Assembly: GCA_019689555.1 (NCBI GenBank)
Contig: JADGHE010000007.1
Location: 17,362-81,361, forward strand
DNA from: Variibacter sp.
GTDB taxonomy: Bacteria > Pseudomonadota > Alphaproteobacteria > Rhizobiales > Xanthobacteraceae
DNA length: 64,000 nt
Direction of reading: 5' to 3'
Shown here: one piece after another, positions 34,476-41,899 of the stretch
Layout: every line of letters starts with the position of its first letter
How positions within the stretch are numbered: position 1 is the first letter of the stretch
Notes under the pieces: model-generated
What the model was told of the DNA's origin: nothing
Databases searched by the model: none
Seen by the model: only the letters and a program-made list of their open reading frames with translations
Program-made: the position numbers and the translations under genes

Positions 34476-35236
34476 GGAACAGGCCCTCGCGCCGGATAGA
34501 CGGCGGCATCCCGAACCGGCGCGTCCACGCGCCGGCAGACATAGACTTCATCCTCGGGATGATCGGTGATCGCGAAGCCGGCGCTGCGCAGCATGGCCTC
34601 GACGCAGGCGCGGTTCGGGATCCACCAGTTGGTCGGATCCTTGGCATAGCGCTGCTCCACGAAGTGAAGCCTGGGATAACCCGGCTGCTCGAAAGGCGCG
34701 CTCGCCGTGAATTCGTAATCGCCGGCCACCGTTGCGATCTCCCGACTGCCGCGCAACATCGATTGGAACACTAAAAGGTCGCTCGCGACATGGCGATGGA
34801 TGAGGTCGAGCGCAAGCAGCGGATGGCGCAGGTGGTACACCACGCCCATGAACAGCACGATGTCGAACCGCTCGCCGAGCGCCGCCACGTCGTACACCGA
34901 AAGACGCCGCAGCTCGATCGAAACGTCGTGGATCTCGGCAGCGAAGGCGGCCTGGGCCAGATATTCGGGATCGGAGTCGATGCCGACAACGCGCTGAGCG
35001 CCGCGGCGCTTCATTTCGAGCGCGTAGAAGCCCGCATTGCAACCGATGTCGAGAACGCTTCTCCCGGCGAGATCCCTGGGAAGGGCATGCGCGAAGGCCC
35101 GCCACTTGGCGGCGGGGTAGTCGCCGAGGAAATGATCGGGCGCCGTCTTCACCCCGTCGAGATCGATGTTGTGGAACCATGGCCCGAGCGACTCGACACG
35201 ACGACGGATTTCTTCCCGCGAAAGAGAGACGGTCAC
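34472..35236 (-). CDS. SAM-dependent methyltransferase, TIGR04290-like
   Basis: A 254-residue class I methyltransferase. An N-terminal helical arm (EEIRRRVESLGPWFHNIDLD, HFLGDYPAAKWRAF) precedes the SAM-binding core (SVLDIGCNAGFYALEMKRRG, VVGIDSDPEYLAQA, DIVLFMGVVYHLRHPLLALD) and a C-terminal part with NWWIPNRACVEAMLRSAGF. The WFHNIDL and GD.P..KW pattern resembles tRNA-cmo5U-type CmoB methyltransferases in outline. In sugar clusters such proteins are named TIGR04290/Rta_06860 (from memory). The start is GTG at 35236, overlapping the stop of the nucleotidyltransferase (GTGA). It probably methylates the sugar product or an intermediate. Confidence 0.83.
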   Translation of the reverse strand: MTVSLSREEIRRRVESLGPWFHNIDLDGVKTAPDHFLGDYPAAKWRAFAHALPRDLAGRSVLDIGCNAGFYALEMKRRGAQRVVGIDSDPEYLAQAAFAAEIHDVSIELRRLSVYDVAALGERFDIVLFMGVVYHLRHPLLALDLIHRHVASDLLVFQSMLRGSREIATVAGDYEFTASAPFEQPGYPRLHFVEQRYAKDPTNWWIPNRACVEAMLRSAGFAITDHPEDEVYVCRRVDAPVRDAAVYPARGPVP

Positions 35237-36051
35237 GCGAGCGCCTCCCCCCGGCCTGACGCGAGGCTGCGGCCGCCGCGCGACGAAGGATGGCTTCCGC
35301 GCGGGACCGCGCCTTGGCCGTCAGGTTCCCCTGCCGCGGCCAAAAGATCGAGCGCCGCGCGATAGCCGTCCAGGGTGCCGACATCGACATAAGCGCAGCC
35401 GGCCTTGACGCCGATGGCGGTCCCGCCCGCGGCGAGATAGCCGTTGACGAGCGTGCCGACATATTCGTCCTCGCCGTTGCGGTCGCGCCAGTGGCGTTCG
35501 AGGTCGCGCAGCACGCGCGCCGGCATCTTGAAGGCGCCCCAGATCCAGCGGGAGGCGGCGTCCTGGCGCTTCACCTGAATCTCCCGCACGCGGCCCGCCT
35601 CGTCCAACACCACGGCGTCGAAGAGCTGCGGCCGCTCGACCGGGAAAAGCAGGAAGGAGAGCGTATCGTCCGGCAGAGCGCGCAAGGCATCCGCCGGGAA
35701 CCAGATCGTATCGGGCAACCCGACCAGCACGCTGTCGCCGTCCGTCACGAAGGGCGCGGCGCGGAAGATCGCGTCGCACAGCCCTCTCGGCTGCGGCTGG
35801 ATGACGTAGCTGATGGGCGTCGCCCCGTAGCCGCCGCGATAATAGTTGACGATGTCCCACTTGCCGGGAGAGACGACGAAGCAAAGGCGCTTCGCGCCGC
35901 CCACGATCATCCGTTCGACGAGATATTCGCTCACGGCGCGGGGCGTTTCGGCGCCGCCGTCAACGCGCGTTCCAACCGGCAACAGCTCCTTCGAGAAACC
36001 GAGCGGCTGTATGCGCGTGCCGCGGCCGGCCGCCGGGATGATGCCCCACAT
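35233..36051 (-). CDS. Sugar-1-phosphate nucleotidyltransferase
   Basis: A 272-residue NTP-transferase of the RmlA/GalU type. IIPAAGRGTRIQPLGFSKEL (signature G-x-G-T-R with downstream Lys), YVIQPQPRGLCDAIFRAAPF, VLVGLPDTIWFPADAL (metal Asp) and YVDVGTLDGYRAALDLLAAA. It activates a sugar 1-phosphate to an NDP-sugar in the cytoplasm. The final 30 residues are low complexity (Gly/Arg/Ser). It directly abuts the CgeB gene (stop at 36052). With DeoB two genes downstream it could make an NDP-pentose (inference). Confidence 0.88.
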   Translation of the reverse strand: MWGIIPAAGRGTRIQPLGFSKELLPVGTRVDGGAETPRAVSEYLVERMIVGGAKRLCFVVSPGKWDIVNYYRGGYGATPISYVIQPQPRGLCDAIFRAAPFVTDGDSVLVGLPDTIWFPADALRALPDDTLSFLLFPVERPQLFDAVVLDEAGRVREIQVKRQDAASRWIWGAFKMPARVLRDLERHWRDRNGEDEYVGTLVNGYLAAGGTAIGVKAGCAYVDVGTLDGYRAALDLLAAAGEPDGQGAVPRGSHPSSRGGRSLASGRGEALA

Positions 36052-37158
36052 TCACGCCTCCAGCATCGCGGACTCGCGAGAGGTTGACGGCTGCCGCGCC
36101 CCATCCAGCGCCGCCAGCAACTCGTCCACACGCCGCGCCGAAGTGTGCGCGGCGAGCACCCGCGCCCGGGCCGCAGCGCCGATGCGTCGCAGCTCGGCCT
36201 CGTCGCGATCGAGCGCCGCCATCACGTCGGCGCCGCTCTGCGCGATCAGAATCTCCTCGCCCGGCGCAAAGAACGCCTCGAGCCCCTCCCAGCGGTCGGA
36301 GACGATCGCGGCGCCGCAGGCGGCGGCCTCAAACAGCCGGCCGGACGGGCACCAGCCGCGGCGAGCCATCTGCGCACGGGTCACGTTCAGCGTCATGCGG
36401 CCCGACGCATAGAAGGCTGGGTGCTCGTGGGGCGGCAGATGCCGCACGAAATGGATGTTGGCCGTCCACGGAAATTCGTGCGGATATTGGGCGCCGCCTA
36501 TGAGGAAGCGGCGATCCGGCTGCCGGCGCGCCGGCTCGACGAAGAGCTCCTCGAGCGCCCGCTGCCGGTCCGCCGCGAACGTGCCGAGATAGGACAGGTC
36601 GGCGCGATAATGCGGGGCGGGAGTGGCGGGCCGGTGCACGTCCGGATCGACATGGCCGTAAAGCGGCAGAACCCGCCGCGCGCCGAACCTGTCGCGCAGC
36701 TCGTCGAGGACTGCGCCGCCCGTATAGCTGAGGACGAGGTCAAAGCCGGACAGCCCTTCCTTGCCGATATAGGTCAGCGTCTCGCCTTGCCTAAGCCGCG
36801 ACAAGGTGACGGGCGTATCGAGATCATAGAAGACGGCGATCGCGCGCGGCGCGGATCGCACCAGATCGCTCGCGGCTATTCCATCGGGGCAGTACGAGGT
36901 CACGATCGCCACGTCCGCATCCGCCACGTCCCGCTCTGCGCGGCGCCGCAAATCCTCGTCCCATTCGGCGTAGAGCACGAGATCGCCGCCCGGCAGCGCG
37001 TAGAGGTCGCGCGCGCCCGCGTAATAGGGCACATCACGCTCATAAAAGACGACCCAGTGCCCGCGCGCCGCGAGGGCGCGGCACAGCCCGAGCCACAGCG
37101 TGGAGTGGCCGTTGCCCCACGACGAGCTGATGGTCAGTCCGAAAACGACGACCTTCAT
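36052..37158 (-). CDS. CgeB-family glycosyltransferase D
   Basis: A 368-residue GT-B enzyme closely related to the copy at 24223-25344: MKVVVFGLTISSSWGNGHST, VVFYERDVPYYAGARDLYAL, AVFYDLDTPVTLSRL, YRADLSYLGTFAADRQRALE, TLNVTRAQMARRGWCPSGRL and FEAAACGAAIVSDRWEGLEA. The two copies lie near opposite ends of the operon. They probably use similar donors, or one is a duplicate that has taken a new acceptor. Its ATG overlaps the stop codon of the preceding phosphatase remnant (ATGA at 37155-37158), showing that the remnant was once a coupled, functional gene. Confidence 0.86.
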   Translation of the reverse strand: MKVVVFGLTISSSWGNGHSTLWLGLCRALAARGHWVVFYERDVPYYAGARDLYALPGGDLVLYAEWDEDLRRRAERDVADADVAIVTSYCPDGIAASDLVRSAPRAIAVFYDLDTPVTLSRLRQGETLTYIGKEGLSGFDLVLSYTGGAVLDELRDRFGARRVLPLYGHVDPDVHRPATPAPHYRADLSYLGTFAADRQRALEELFVEPARRQPDRRFLIGGAQYPHEFPWTANIHFVRHLPPHEHPAFYASGRMTLNVTRAQMARRGWCPSGRLFEAAACGAAIVSDRWEGLEAFFAPGEEILIAQSGADVMAALDRDEAELRRIGAAARARVLAAHTSARRVDELLAALDGARQPSTSRESAMLEA

Positions 37159-37390
37159 GCGCCGACCTGCTCGTTGAGACTCAAGGCCCTGCAGCCCCGG
37201 TCGCCCATGGCGAGCCTGCTGACGCTCGCGACGCCGACCTCGATGCGGTCGCTTCGCGCGACAGCCGTTCCGTGAGGCGGGGGGCCTGCCGCCTGCCCTC
37301 CCCGCTCAGCATCACGCCGCTCGCCCTGCCGACGAGCACTCCATCGGCCGCATGGGCAGCGTGCCTCACGAGAAAGAACGTGGTGGTCAC
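37155..37390 (-). pseudogene. Histidine phosphatase (phosphoglycerate-mutase-like) with internal deletion
   Basis: The GTG at 37390 begins TTTFFLVRHAAHAADGVLVG and LSGEGRRQAPRLTERLSRE, the N-terminal phospho-His loop of a histidine phosphatase. After about 45 residues that frame turns to nonsense. One frame over the sequence resumes as RIEVGVASVSRLAMGDRGC and RALSLNEQVGA, a typical C-terminus of the same family, and ends in a TGA overlapping the CgeB start. The middle, roughly 120 residues including the second catalytic His, is missing. The normal length is about 200 residues. It once probably dephosphorylated inositol phosphate or a sugar phosphate in this operon (inference from position next to inositol-phosphate synthase). 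Confidence 0.7.
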
Positions 37391-37407
37391 GGCCGGCCGA
37401 TCTCCCG

Positions 37408-38502
37408 TCAATGGCCGCGCTGGATGAACCGGATCGTTCTCGCGCGCGCCTCGTCGTCGGTGAACTGCCGCGGCGGCGATTTCATGAAGTAGCTCGAAGG
37501 TCCGATCAGCGCGCCGCCGATGCCGCGATCGAGCGCGAGCTTCGCGCAGCGCACTGCGTCGATGACCACGCCGGCCGAGTTCGGCGAATCCCAGACTTCG
37601 AGCTTGAGCTCGAGATGGAGCGGAACGCCCCCGAACGTCGTGCCTTCCATGCGGATGTAGGCGATCTTGCGGTCGCCCAGCCACGGCACGAAATCGCTCG
37701 GGCCTATGTGCACGTCTTCCGGCGGCAGCGGCACGTCGAGCTGGCAGACGACCGCCTGCGTCTTCGAGACCTTCTTGGAGTCGAGCCGTTCGCGCTCCAG
37801 CATGTTCTGGAAATCGGTGTTGCCGCCGATGTTGAGCTGAAAGGTGCGATCGAGGCGGACGCCGCGATCGCGGAACAGACTGGCGAGCACGCGGTGCACG
37901 ATCGTTGCGCCCACCTGGCTCTTGATGTCGTCCCCGATGATCGGCAGCTTCCGCTCCGTGAACCGCTGCTGCCATTCGGGGCTGGAGGCGATGAACACGG
38001 GGATGCAGTTGACGAAAGCGCATCCGGCCTCGAGCGCGCGCTCCGCGTACCACTCGCTCGCCCGATGCGAGCCGACCGGCAGATAGGAGACGAGCACATC
38101 CGTGCGCGTCTGCTGCAGAATGGCGCTGACGTCGGCCACGGGCTCCGGCGACTCTTCGATCTTATGGCGCACGTAGCGGCCAAGTCCGTCGAGCGTCGGG
38201 CCGCGCTCGACCCGCACACCGGTCGGCGGAGGTCGGAAGAATCTGTGCGTATTGTTGGGCGAAACGAAAATAGCGTCCGCCACGTCGTGGCCGACCTTGG
38301 CCGCGTCCACATCGAAAGCGGCGGAGATCTTGATGTCGCCGACGTGGTAGTTGCCGATCTCGATGTTCATGAGGCCCGGCACGGGCGCGTTGGTGTTGGT
38401 GCCGGCGTAGTAGGAAATTCCCTGGACCAAGGACGAGGCGCAGTTTCCGACGCCCACGATTCCAACGCGCACTTTGCGTGCGCGAAGCGTCGACGATTCC
38501 AT
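37408..38502 (-). CDS. ino1: Inositol-3-phosphate synthase
   Basis: The protein has 364 residues, the size of the short prokaryotic type. It converts glucose 6-phosphate to 1L-myo-inositol 3-phosphate using NAD. Motifs: [19 protein letters not shown] (NAD site), [74 protein letters not shown] followed by [11 protein letters not shown] (catalytic Lys cluster), and [20 protein letters not shown]. It is the first gene of the 15-kb operon, with a perfect EcfG-type promoter 43-67 bp upstream of the start. Inositol phosphate is therefore likely the starting acceptor or building block of the product. Confidence 0.93.
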   Translation of the reverse strand: MESSTLRARKVRVGIVGVGNCASSLVQGISYYAGTNTNAPVPGLMNIEIGNYHVGDIKISAAFDVDAAKVGHDVADAIFVSPNNTHRFFRPPPTGVRVERGPTLDGLGRYVRHKIEESPEPVADVSAILQQTRTDVLVSYLPVGSHRASEWYAERALEAGCAFVNCIPVFIASSPEWQQRFTERKLPIIGDDIKSQVGATIVHRVLASLFRDRGVRLDRTFQLNIGGNTDFQNMLERERLDSKKVSKTQAVVCQLDVPLPPEDVHIGPSDFVPWLGDRKIAYIRMEGTTFGGVPLHLELKLEVWDSPNSAGVVIDAVRCAKLALDRGIGGALIGPSSYFMKSPPRQFTDDEARARTIRFIQRGH

Positions 38503-38544
38503 GGCAACGTCCCTAACGTCCCGCCTGGAAGGTAACGGCACGCG

Positions 38545-38569
38545 AACGCTGCGCCGAATGGTTGGTTCC
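38545..38569 (-). promoter_or_regulatory. EcfG-type promoter of the inositol/glycan operon
   Basis: On the minus strand GGAAC (38569-38565), 16 bases, CGTT (38548-38545), with no mismatch to the EcfG consensus. The start point would be near 38538, giving a leader of about 36 nt before the inositol-phosphate synthase ATG at 38502. Confidence 0.7.
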
Positions 38570-38734
38570 CCCGCCGCCGCTGCATTTCACGCGACACGGT
38601 CTGTTTGCCGACGTTTCTCCTTTCGCAGGAGCTGTGTCGGAAGGCGGACACGCGCGGAACGCGGAAAGCCTCTCGCTCGGCCGCGCCCGGCGGGCCCTCC
38701 GCGGTCAACACGCGCGTTCCGACCGGGCGAGCGC

Positions 38735-38760
38735 GGAACGGTCTGCCGCCGGCCCGCGTT
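38735..38760 (+). promoter_or_regulatory. EcfG-type promoter of the Crp-type regulator
   Basis: GGAAC (38735-38739), 17 bases, CGTT (38757-38760) on the plus strand, no mismatch. Transcription would start near 38767, about 75 nt before the regulator's ATG at 38843. It is back to back with the promoter at 38545-38569. Confidence 0.65.
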
Positions 38761-38842
38761 GGTTCGCTGCCGGCGCGTCGAGGCAAGGCTGCCGGCGCGC
38801 GGCGCCCTTCCCTTCAGGCCCGATCGCATTGCGAGGAGCCCC

Positions 38843-39619
38843 ATGGCGTACCGAAACCGCTTTCTCGCGCGCCTGTCGAGCCATGAGCGCGCCCACTTCC
38901 GACCTCATCTCGTGGAGGTCAGTCTCAAGCCCGGCCAGACCCTGATGCGTCAGTGGGAGTCGATCGAGCAGATCTATTTCCCGCACACATGCGTGGTCGC
39001 GCTGGCTGCGGCTCAGCAGGCCGATCAAGCCGTCCTGGTGGGGCTCACCGGACCCGAAGGCGTGATCGGCGGCGCCGCCGCGCTCGGAATTTCCGAGTCG
39101 ATCAGCGACGCCACGGTGCGCATCGCGGGCGCGGCCTCGCGCATCAGCGTGGAGAAATTCTGCGCCGGCATGCGGCAGACCGGAGACCGCCTGCGGGAGG
39201 ACCTCGCCCGGCGGGAACTGCTCTGCCAATTCCAGGCGCAACAGGCCGCGGCCGCCAACGCGCTGCGCTCGGCCGAAGCGCGCGTTTGCCGCCTGGTGTT
39301 GGAACTTGCCGACAGGGTCGAACAGCCGCGCATCGCCATCACGCAGACGGCGCTGGCCGCCATGCTCGGCTTGCAGCGGACCACGGTGACGCTCATGCTG
39401 TCGCGGCTGCAGAAGGCCGGCGCGCTGTGGTGCGGACGCGGCCATTTTCGCATCCTCGACCGGGGCGAGATCGAGCACCGCTCCTGCGGGTGCTACGCGC
39501 GCATGATCGAAGGCTTCACCCATATTCTCGGCGGCCAAACGGCGGGTCGCGGCGCGGACCTCGAAAACGCCTTCGAGCGGGAGTTGCGCCTCGAATCCTT
39601 CGCCGCGCCGTCGTCGTAA
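38843..39619 (+). CDS. Crp/Fnr-family transcriptional regulator
   Basis: The protein has 258 residues. The N-terminal cyclic-nucleotide-binding-like domain (VSLKPGQTLMRQWESIEQIY, FPHTCVVAL, LVGLTGPEGVIGGAAALG) lacks the phosphate-binding Arg-Ala of true Crp. The C-terminal winged helix (IAITQTALAAMLGLQRTTVT, LMLSRLQKAGALWCGRG) binds DNA. This is the group of Crp-like regulators common and often multi-copy in rhizobia. The ATG at 38843 has GAGGAG upstream. The EcfG-type promoter suggests stress induction, and the position back to back with the glycan operon suggests it could modulate that operon (inference). Confidence 0.88.
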   Translation: MAYRNRFLARLSSHERAHFRPHLVEVSLKPGQTLMRQWESIEQIYFPHTCVVALAAAQQADQAVLVGLTGPEGVIGGAAALGISESISDATVRIAGAASRISVEKFCAGMRQTGDRLREDLARRELLCQFQAQQAAAANALRSAEARVCRLVLELADRVEQPRIAITQTALAAMLGLQRTTVTLMLSRLQKAGALWCGRGHFRILDRGEIEHRSCGCYARMIEGFTHILGGQTAGRGADLENAFERELRLESFAAPSS

Positions 39620-39697
39620 GCCCGACGGCGGGCGGAACGGACCCGTCGCCTGGCCGGCCGCCGGACCCGCGCGGGCGCGCCGTCGCGGCGCCATGCG

Positions 39698-39994
39698 TCA
39701 TCGGCCGCTTCGCCGCGCCGTCTCCTTGTCGATGAACTTGTGGAAGCGGCTCATTTGCCCGTCGGCCGTCCGCTCCTGGTAGAGAAAGACCAGGTTTTCG
39801 CGATCGAGCTTGCTGAAGAAGGCGCTCCAACTCGTGCGTTGCAGGCGCTCGTCAGGCGGATCGAAGTCAATGCGCAGAAGACCCGCTCCCTCGTTCTCGC
39901 CCGCGGTGCCGGCCACGGTCGCCGGATAGCCGTTCCGCTCCTCCGCCCAACGCTGGATGACGTCGTGATCCGTGGTCTGTCGAGCCTCGCTCAT
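39698..39994 (-). CDS. Small conserved hypothetical protein
   Basis: A 98-residue acidic/basic cytoplasmic protein with the pattern HDVIQRWAEERNGYPATVAG, GAGLLRIDFDPPDERLQRTS, WSAFFSKLDRENLVFLYQE and DGQMSRFHKFIDK. Short proteins of this kind are widespread in rhizobia and related bacteria, often without a name (some carry the misleading label 1,4-alpha-glucan branching enzyme). Function unknown. It is convergent with the Crp-type regulator. Proximity to the DUF3008-like gene, which is typical of stress regions, is only suggestive. Confidence 0.75.
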   Translation of the reverse strand: MSEARQTTDHDVIQRWAEERNGYPATVAGTAGENEGAGLLRIDFDPPDERLQRTSWSAFFSKLDRENLVFLYQERTADGQMSRFHKFIDKETARRSGR

Positions 39995-40393
39995 GGGGGC
40001 CTCCTTGATGTTCGAAGCGGCCGTGCGCGCGTTCAGCCTTTCAGCTAGGAGCCGTCGACGCCGCCTGCCAGCGCCTCGGCCTCCCGGGGCGCGCAGCGAT
40101 CCGAGAAACGTGTGAGCTCCGACATTGCTGCCGCGCAGCCAACGCGTCTTAACGGGCGCAATGGCGGCCATCAGACCCATCCCAGATGCGCAGAAGGATC
40201 GCGCGCCGTCGCTCCGCCATCCTGGGCCAGCAAATTCGGGCCCGGAACGCGCACCGAAAGGGCGCACGGCGCCCGCGACCCCTTGAAACCTTCACACGGG
40301 TCCTCCGTTGAAGGGAGGGAAAGACGCCGCGGCGCGTGCGGAATGCCCAAGGGACGAAACGGCGAGCGCGGCCCAAGCGGTGCGAGGTCTCAC
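39995..40393. other. Gene-free stretch, 399 bp
   Basis: Divergent gap between the 98-residue hypothetical gene and the DUF3008-like gene, so it should contain both promoters. A GGAAC at about 40237 is not followed by CGTT at the right distance, so no EcfG promoter can be claimed. No RNA gene or conserved frame is seen. Confidence 0.45.
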
Positions 40394-40582
40394 ATGCCAG
40401 CGAAATCGAAAGCGCAGCAAATGGCCGCCGGCGCTGCCTTGGCGGCAAAGCGCGGTGAAAAGAAGGCGAGCGAGCTCAAGGGCGCCTCGAAATCAATGTA
40501 CAAGTCCATGAGCGAGCGCGAGCTTCACGACATGGCCGCGACCAAGCGCAAGGGCAAGCCGGCTCGCAAGTCGCAGTCGTGA
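40394..40582 (+). CDS. DUF3008-like small basic protein
   Basis: A 62-residue Lys/Ala-rich protein: MPAKSKAQQMAAGAALAAKR, GEKKASELKGASKSMYKSMS and ERELHDMAATKRKGKPARKS. The KSKAQQ.AAG.AL.AKRG and SEREL...A.T..KGKP pattern is that of the DUF3008 family, found widely in proteobacteria, function unknown, commonly linked with stress-induced regions. Disordered and helical, no membrane segment. The ATG at 40394 gives the canonical N-terminus; a longer frame upstream is unconserved. Confidence 0.85.
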   Translation: MPAKSKAQQMAAGAALAAKRGEKKASELKGASKSMYKSMSERELHDMAATKRKGKPARKSQS

Positions 40583-40888
40583 GCCTGTAGCGCCCGCAGC
40601 ACTTTCACGATGAAGCGCGACCGCGCCGCCCCCTCCGGCGGCGCGGAAGGACGATGGTATGAGCTCGATGACGCCGGCCCCCTTTACGCCTTCGTTTCTT
40701 GCCCTAGCCTTATTCGCCCGCCGCGCCGCCCTCTCGGCCAGCCCGAACGTTCCGGCGGGGCAGGACCGCTCCTGCCCCCGCGCCGCCGCCCGCCGCACTG
40801 CCGCCGGCCGCGATACGCACCGCCGCCTTGCGAGCCGAGCGCACGCCAGATCGCACGCAATGAATCGCGTCACAGGAGGGAAGGACCG
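40583..40888. other. Gene-free stretch, 306 bp
   Basis: Between the DUF3008-like gene and the iron-permease-like gene. Open frames here are GC-rich shadows without recognisable family features. A ribosome site, AGGAGGGAAGG, at its end serves the next gene. Nothing else is seen. Confidence 0.45.
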
Positions 40889-41305
40889 ATGGCTCTCGAA
40901 GAGGCTTTCACGCGCATTTCCAACGAGATCGCCCGCGCAGCCGGAAACGCCGCAAGCTTCGTGATCTGTTGTGGCATCGTCGTCCTGTGGGCGGCGTCGG
41001 GGCCGTTGTTCGGATATTCCGACACGTGGCAGCTCATCATCAACACCGGCACGACGATCGTCACGTTTCTGATGGTGTTCCTGATCCAGAACACACAGAA
41101 CCGCGACGGCGCAGCCATTCAAGCCAAGCTCGACGAACTGATCCGGGTCAGCGTGGCCTCCAACGCCTTCATCGGAATCGAGCACCTGCCGCAGCACGAG
41201 GTCGATGCCTTCCGGAAGCGCTGCGAGGAGGCGGCACGGGAGGCGGACGCGGCCTTGAGGGGCGCGGCCGCGAAGGCGAAGACGGCCGCGGACAAGTCGG
41301 TTTAG
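40889..41305 (+). CDS. Low-affinity iron permease family membrane protein
   Basis: A 138-residue protein with two membrane helices (about 20-40, FVICCGIVVLWAASGPLFG; about 48-66, IINTGTTIVTFLMVFLIQN) followed by the family signature QNTQNRDGAAIQAKLDELIR and a charged C-terminal helix. It belongs to the low-affinity iron permease group named after yeast Fet4, although the bacterial proteins are short and their transport role is unproven. The ATG at 40889 follows a strong ribosome site. A stem-loop at 41351-41376 may end the transcript. Confidence 0.85.
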   Translation: MALEEAFTRISNEIARAAGNAASFVICCGIVVLWAASGPLFGYSDTWQLIINTGTTIVTFLMVFLIQNTQNRDGAAIQAKLDELIRVSVASNAFIGIEHLPQHEVDAFRKRCEEAAREADAALRGAAAKAKTAADKSV

Positions 41306-41350
41306 ACTTCCGGGCGACGGCAACCTCACTTCCGGCCGTCCCTCGGATCA

Positions 41351-41376
41351 GGGGCGCCGTTCCGGCCGAACGCCCC
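41351..41376 (+). terminator. Possible terminator hairpin after the iron-permease-like gene
   Basis: GGGGC (41351-41355) pairs with GCCCC (41372-41376), and GTTC pairs with GAAC inside, with a three-base bulge and a five-base loop. It lies 46 bp after the stop. No T-run. Confidence 0.3.
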
Positions 41377-41428
41377 CCGGTGACAGGGCGCTCTGGCGTC
41401 GCTAATGTAAAATCGGTAGGAAGTGGGC

Positions 41429-41845
41429 ATGTTTCGGGCCTTTGCCAGACCGATTCGCCGAGTCGTTGGGTTCGCGCTCGCGTTGACGTATTTCGTATGC
41501 GTCGTCGGCTCCGCCATGGCGCTGGGGCTGGGCGACGCCGTGGCGGCGGCCCGCTGCCTTACCCACGGCGATCACGTGGCGGAGAGCGTCCACGTCCATG
41601 CCGACGGGGCCGCGCACGCCCACGCGCAGCACCATCCGGGCACGATCAAGGCGGATGACGAGCACAAGCACATGCCCGGGCAATGCTGCGGCTTGCTCTG
41701 CCTGCACGCGACCATTCCTGACGTGAGCGCATCCGTTGCGCCCATGCCTCTCGCCTCCGCGTTGACGCCCAAGCCGGCGGACGCGCTCCAGCCGCTCCGG
41801 CCGGACCGGATCGACCGACCGCCCATCGCCCTCGTGTCCATGTGA
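41429..41845 (+). CDS. His-rich small secreted or membrane protein of the copper cluster
   Basis: A 138-residue protein of unknown family. Residues 1-35 form a signal peptide or membrane anchor (VVGFALALTYFVCVVGSAMA). The mature part has a His-rich segment (HGDHVAESVHVHADGAAHAH followed by AQHH), then HKHMPGQCCGLLCLHA, a Met/Cys/His cluster suited to copper binding. It resembles the DUF2946-type hypothetical proteins that often precede copper-efflux genes. TAGGAAG lies ahead of the ATG at 41429; a GTG at 41423 is possible. It is probably a periplasmic copper scavenger (inference). Confidence 0.65.
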   Translation: MFRAFARPIRRVVGFALALTYFVCVVGSAMALGLGDAVAAARCLTHGDHVAESVHVHADGAAHAHAQHHPGTIKADDEHKHMPGQCCGLLCLHATIPDVSASVAPMPLASALTPKPADALQPLRPDRIDRPPIALVSM

Positions 41846-41899
41846 GTCCGCGAGCGGCCGAGGCCGCTTGTCCATCACTTCACAGACACGAGGAGATTC

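Larger units (their letters stand above)
38503..38842. other. Divergent control region, 340 bp
   Basis: Gap between inositol-phosphate synthase (minus) and the Crp-type regulator (plus). It contains two EcfG-type promoters pointing outward, at 38545-38569 and 38735-38760. Short open frames across it have no family resemblance. Confidence 0.6.

Noticed and set aside
40230..40270. Possible EcfG promoter ahead of the DUF3008-like gene
   Set aside because: GGAAC is present but no CGTT occurs 16-17 bases downstream.
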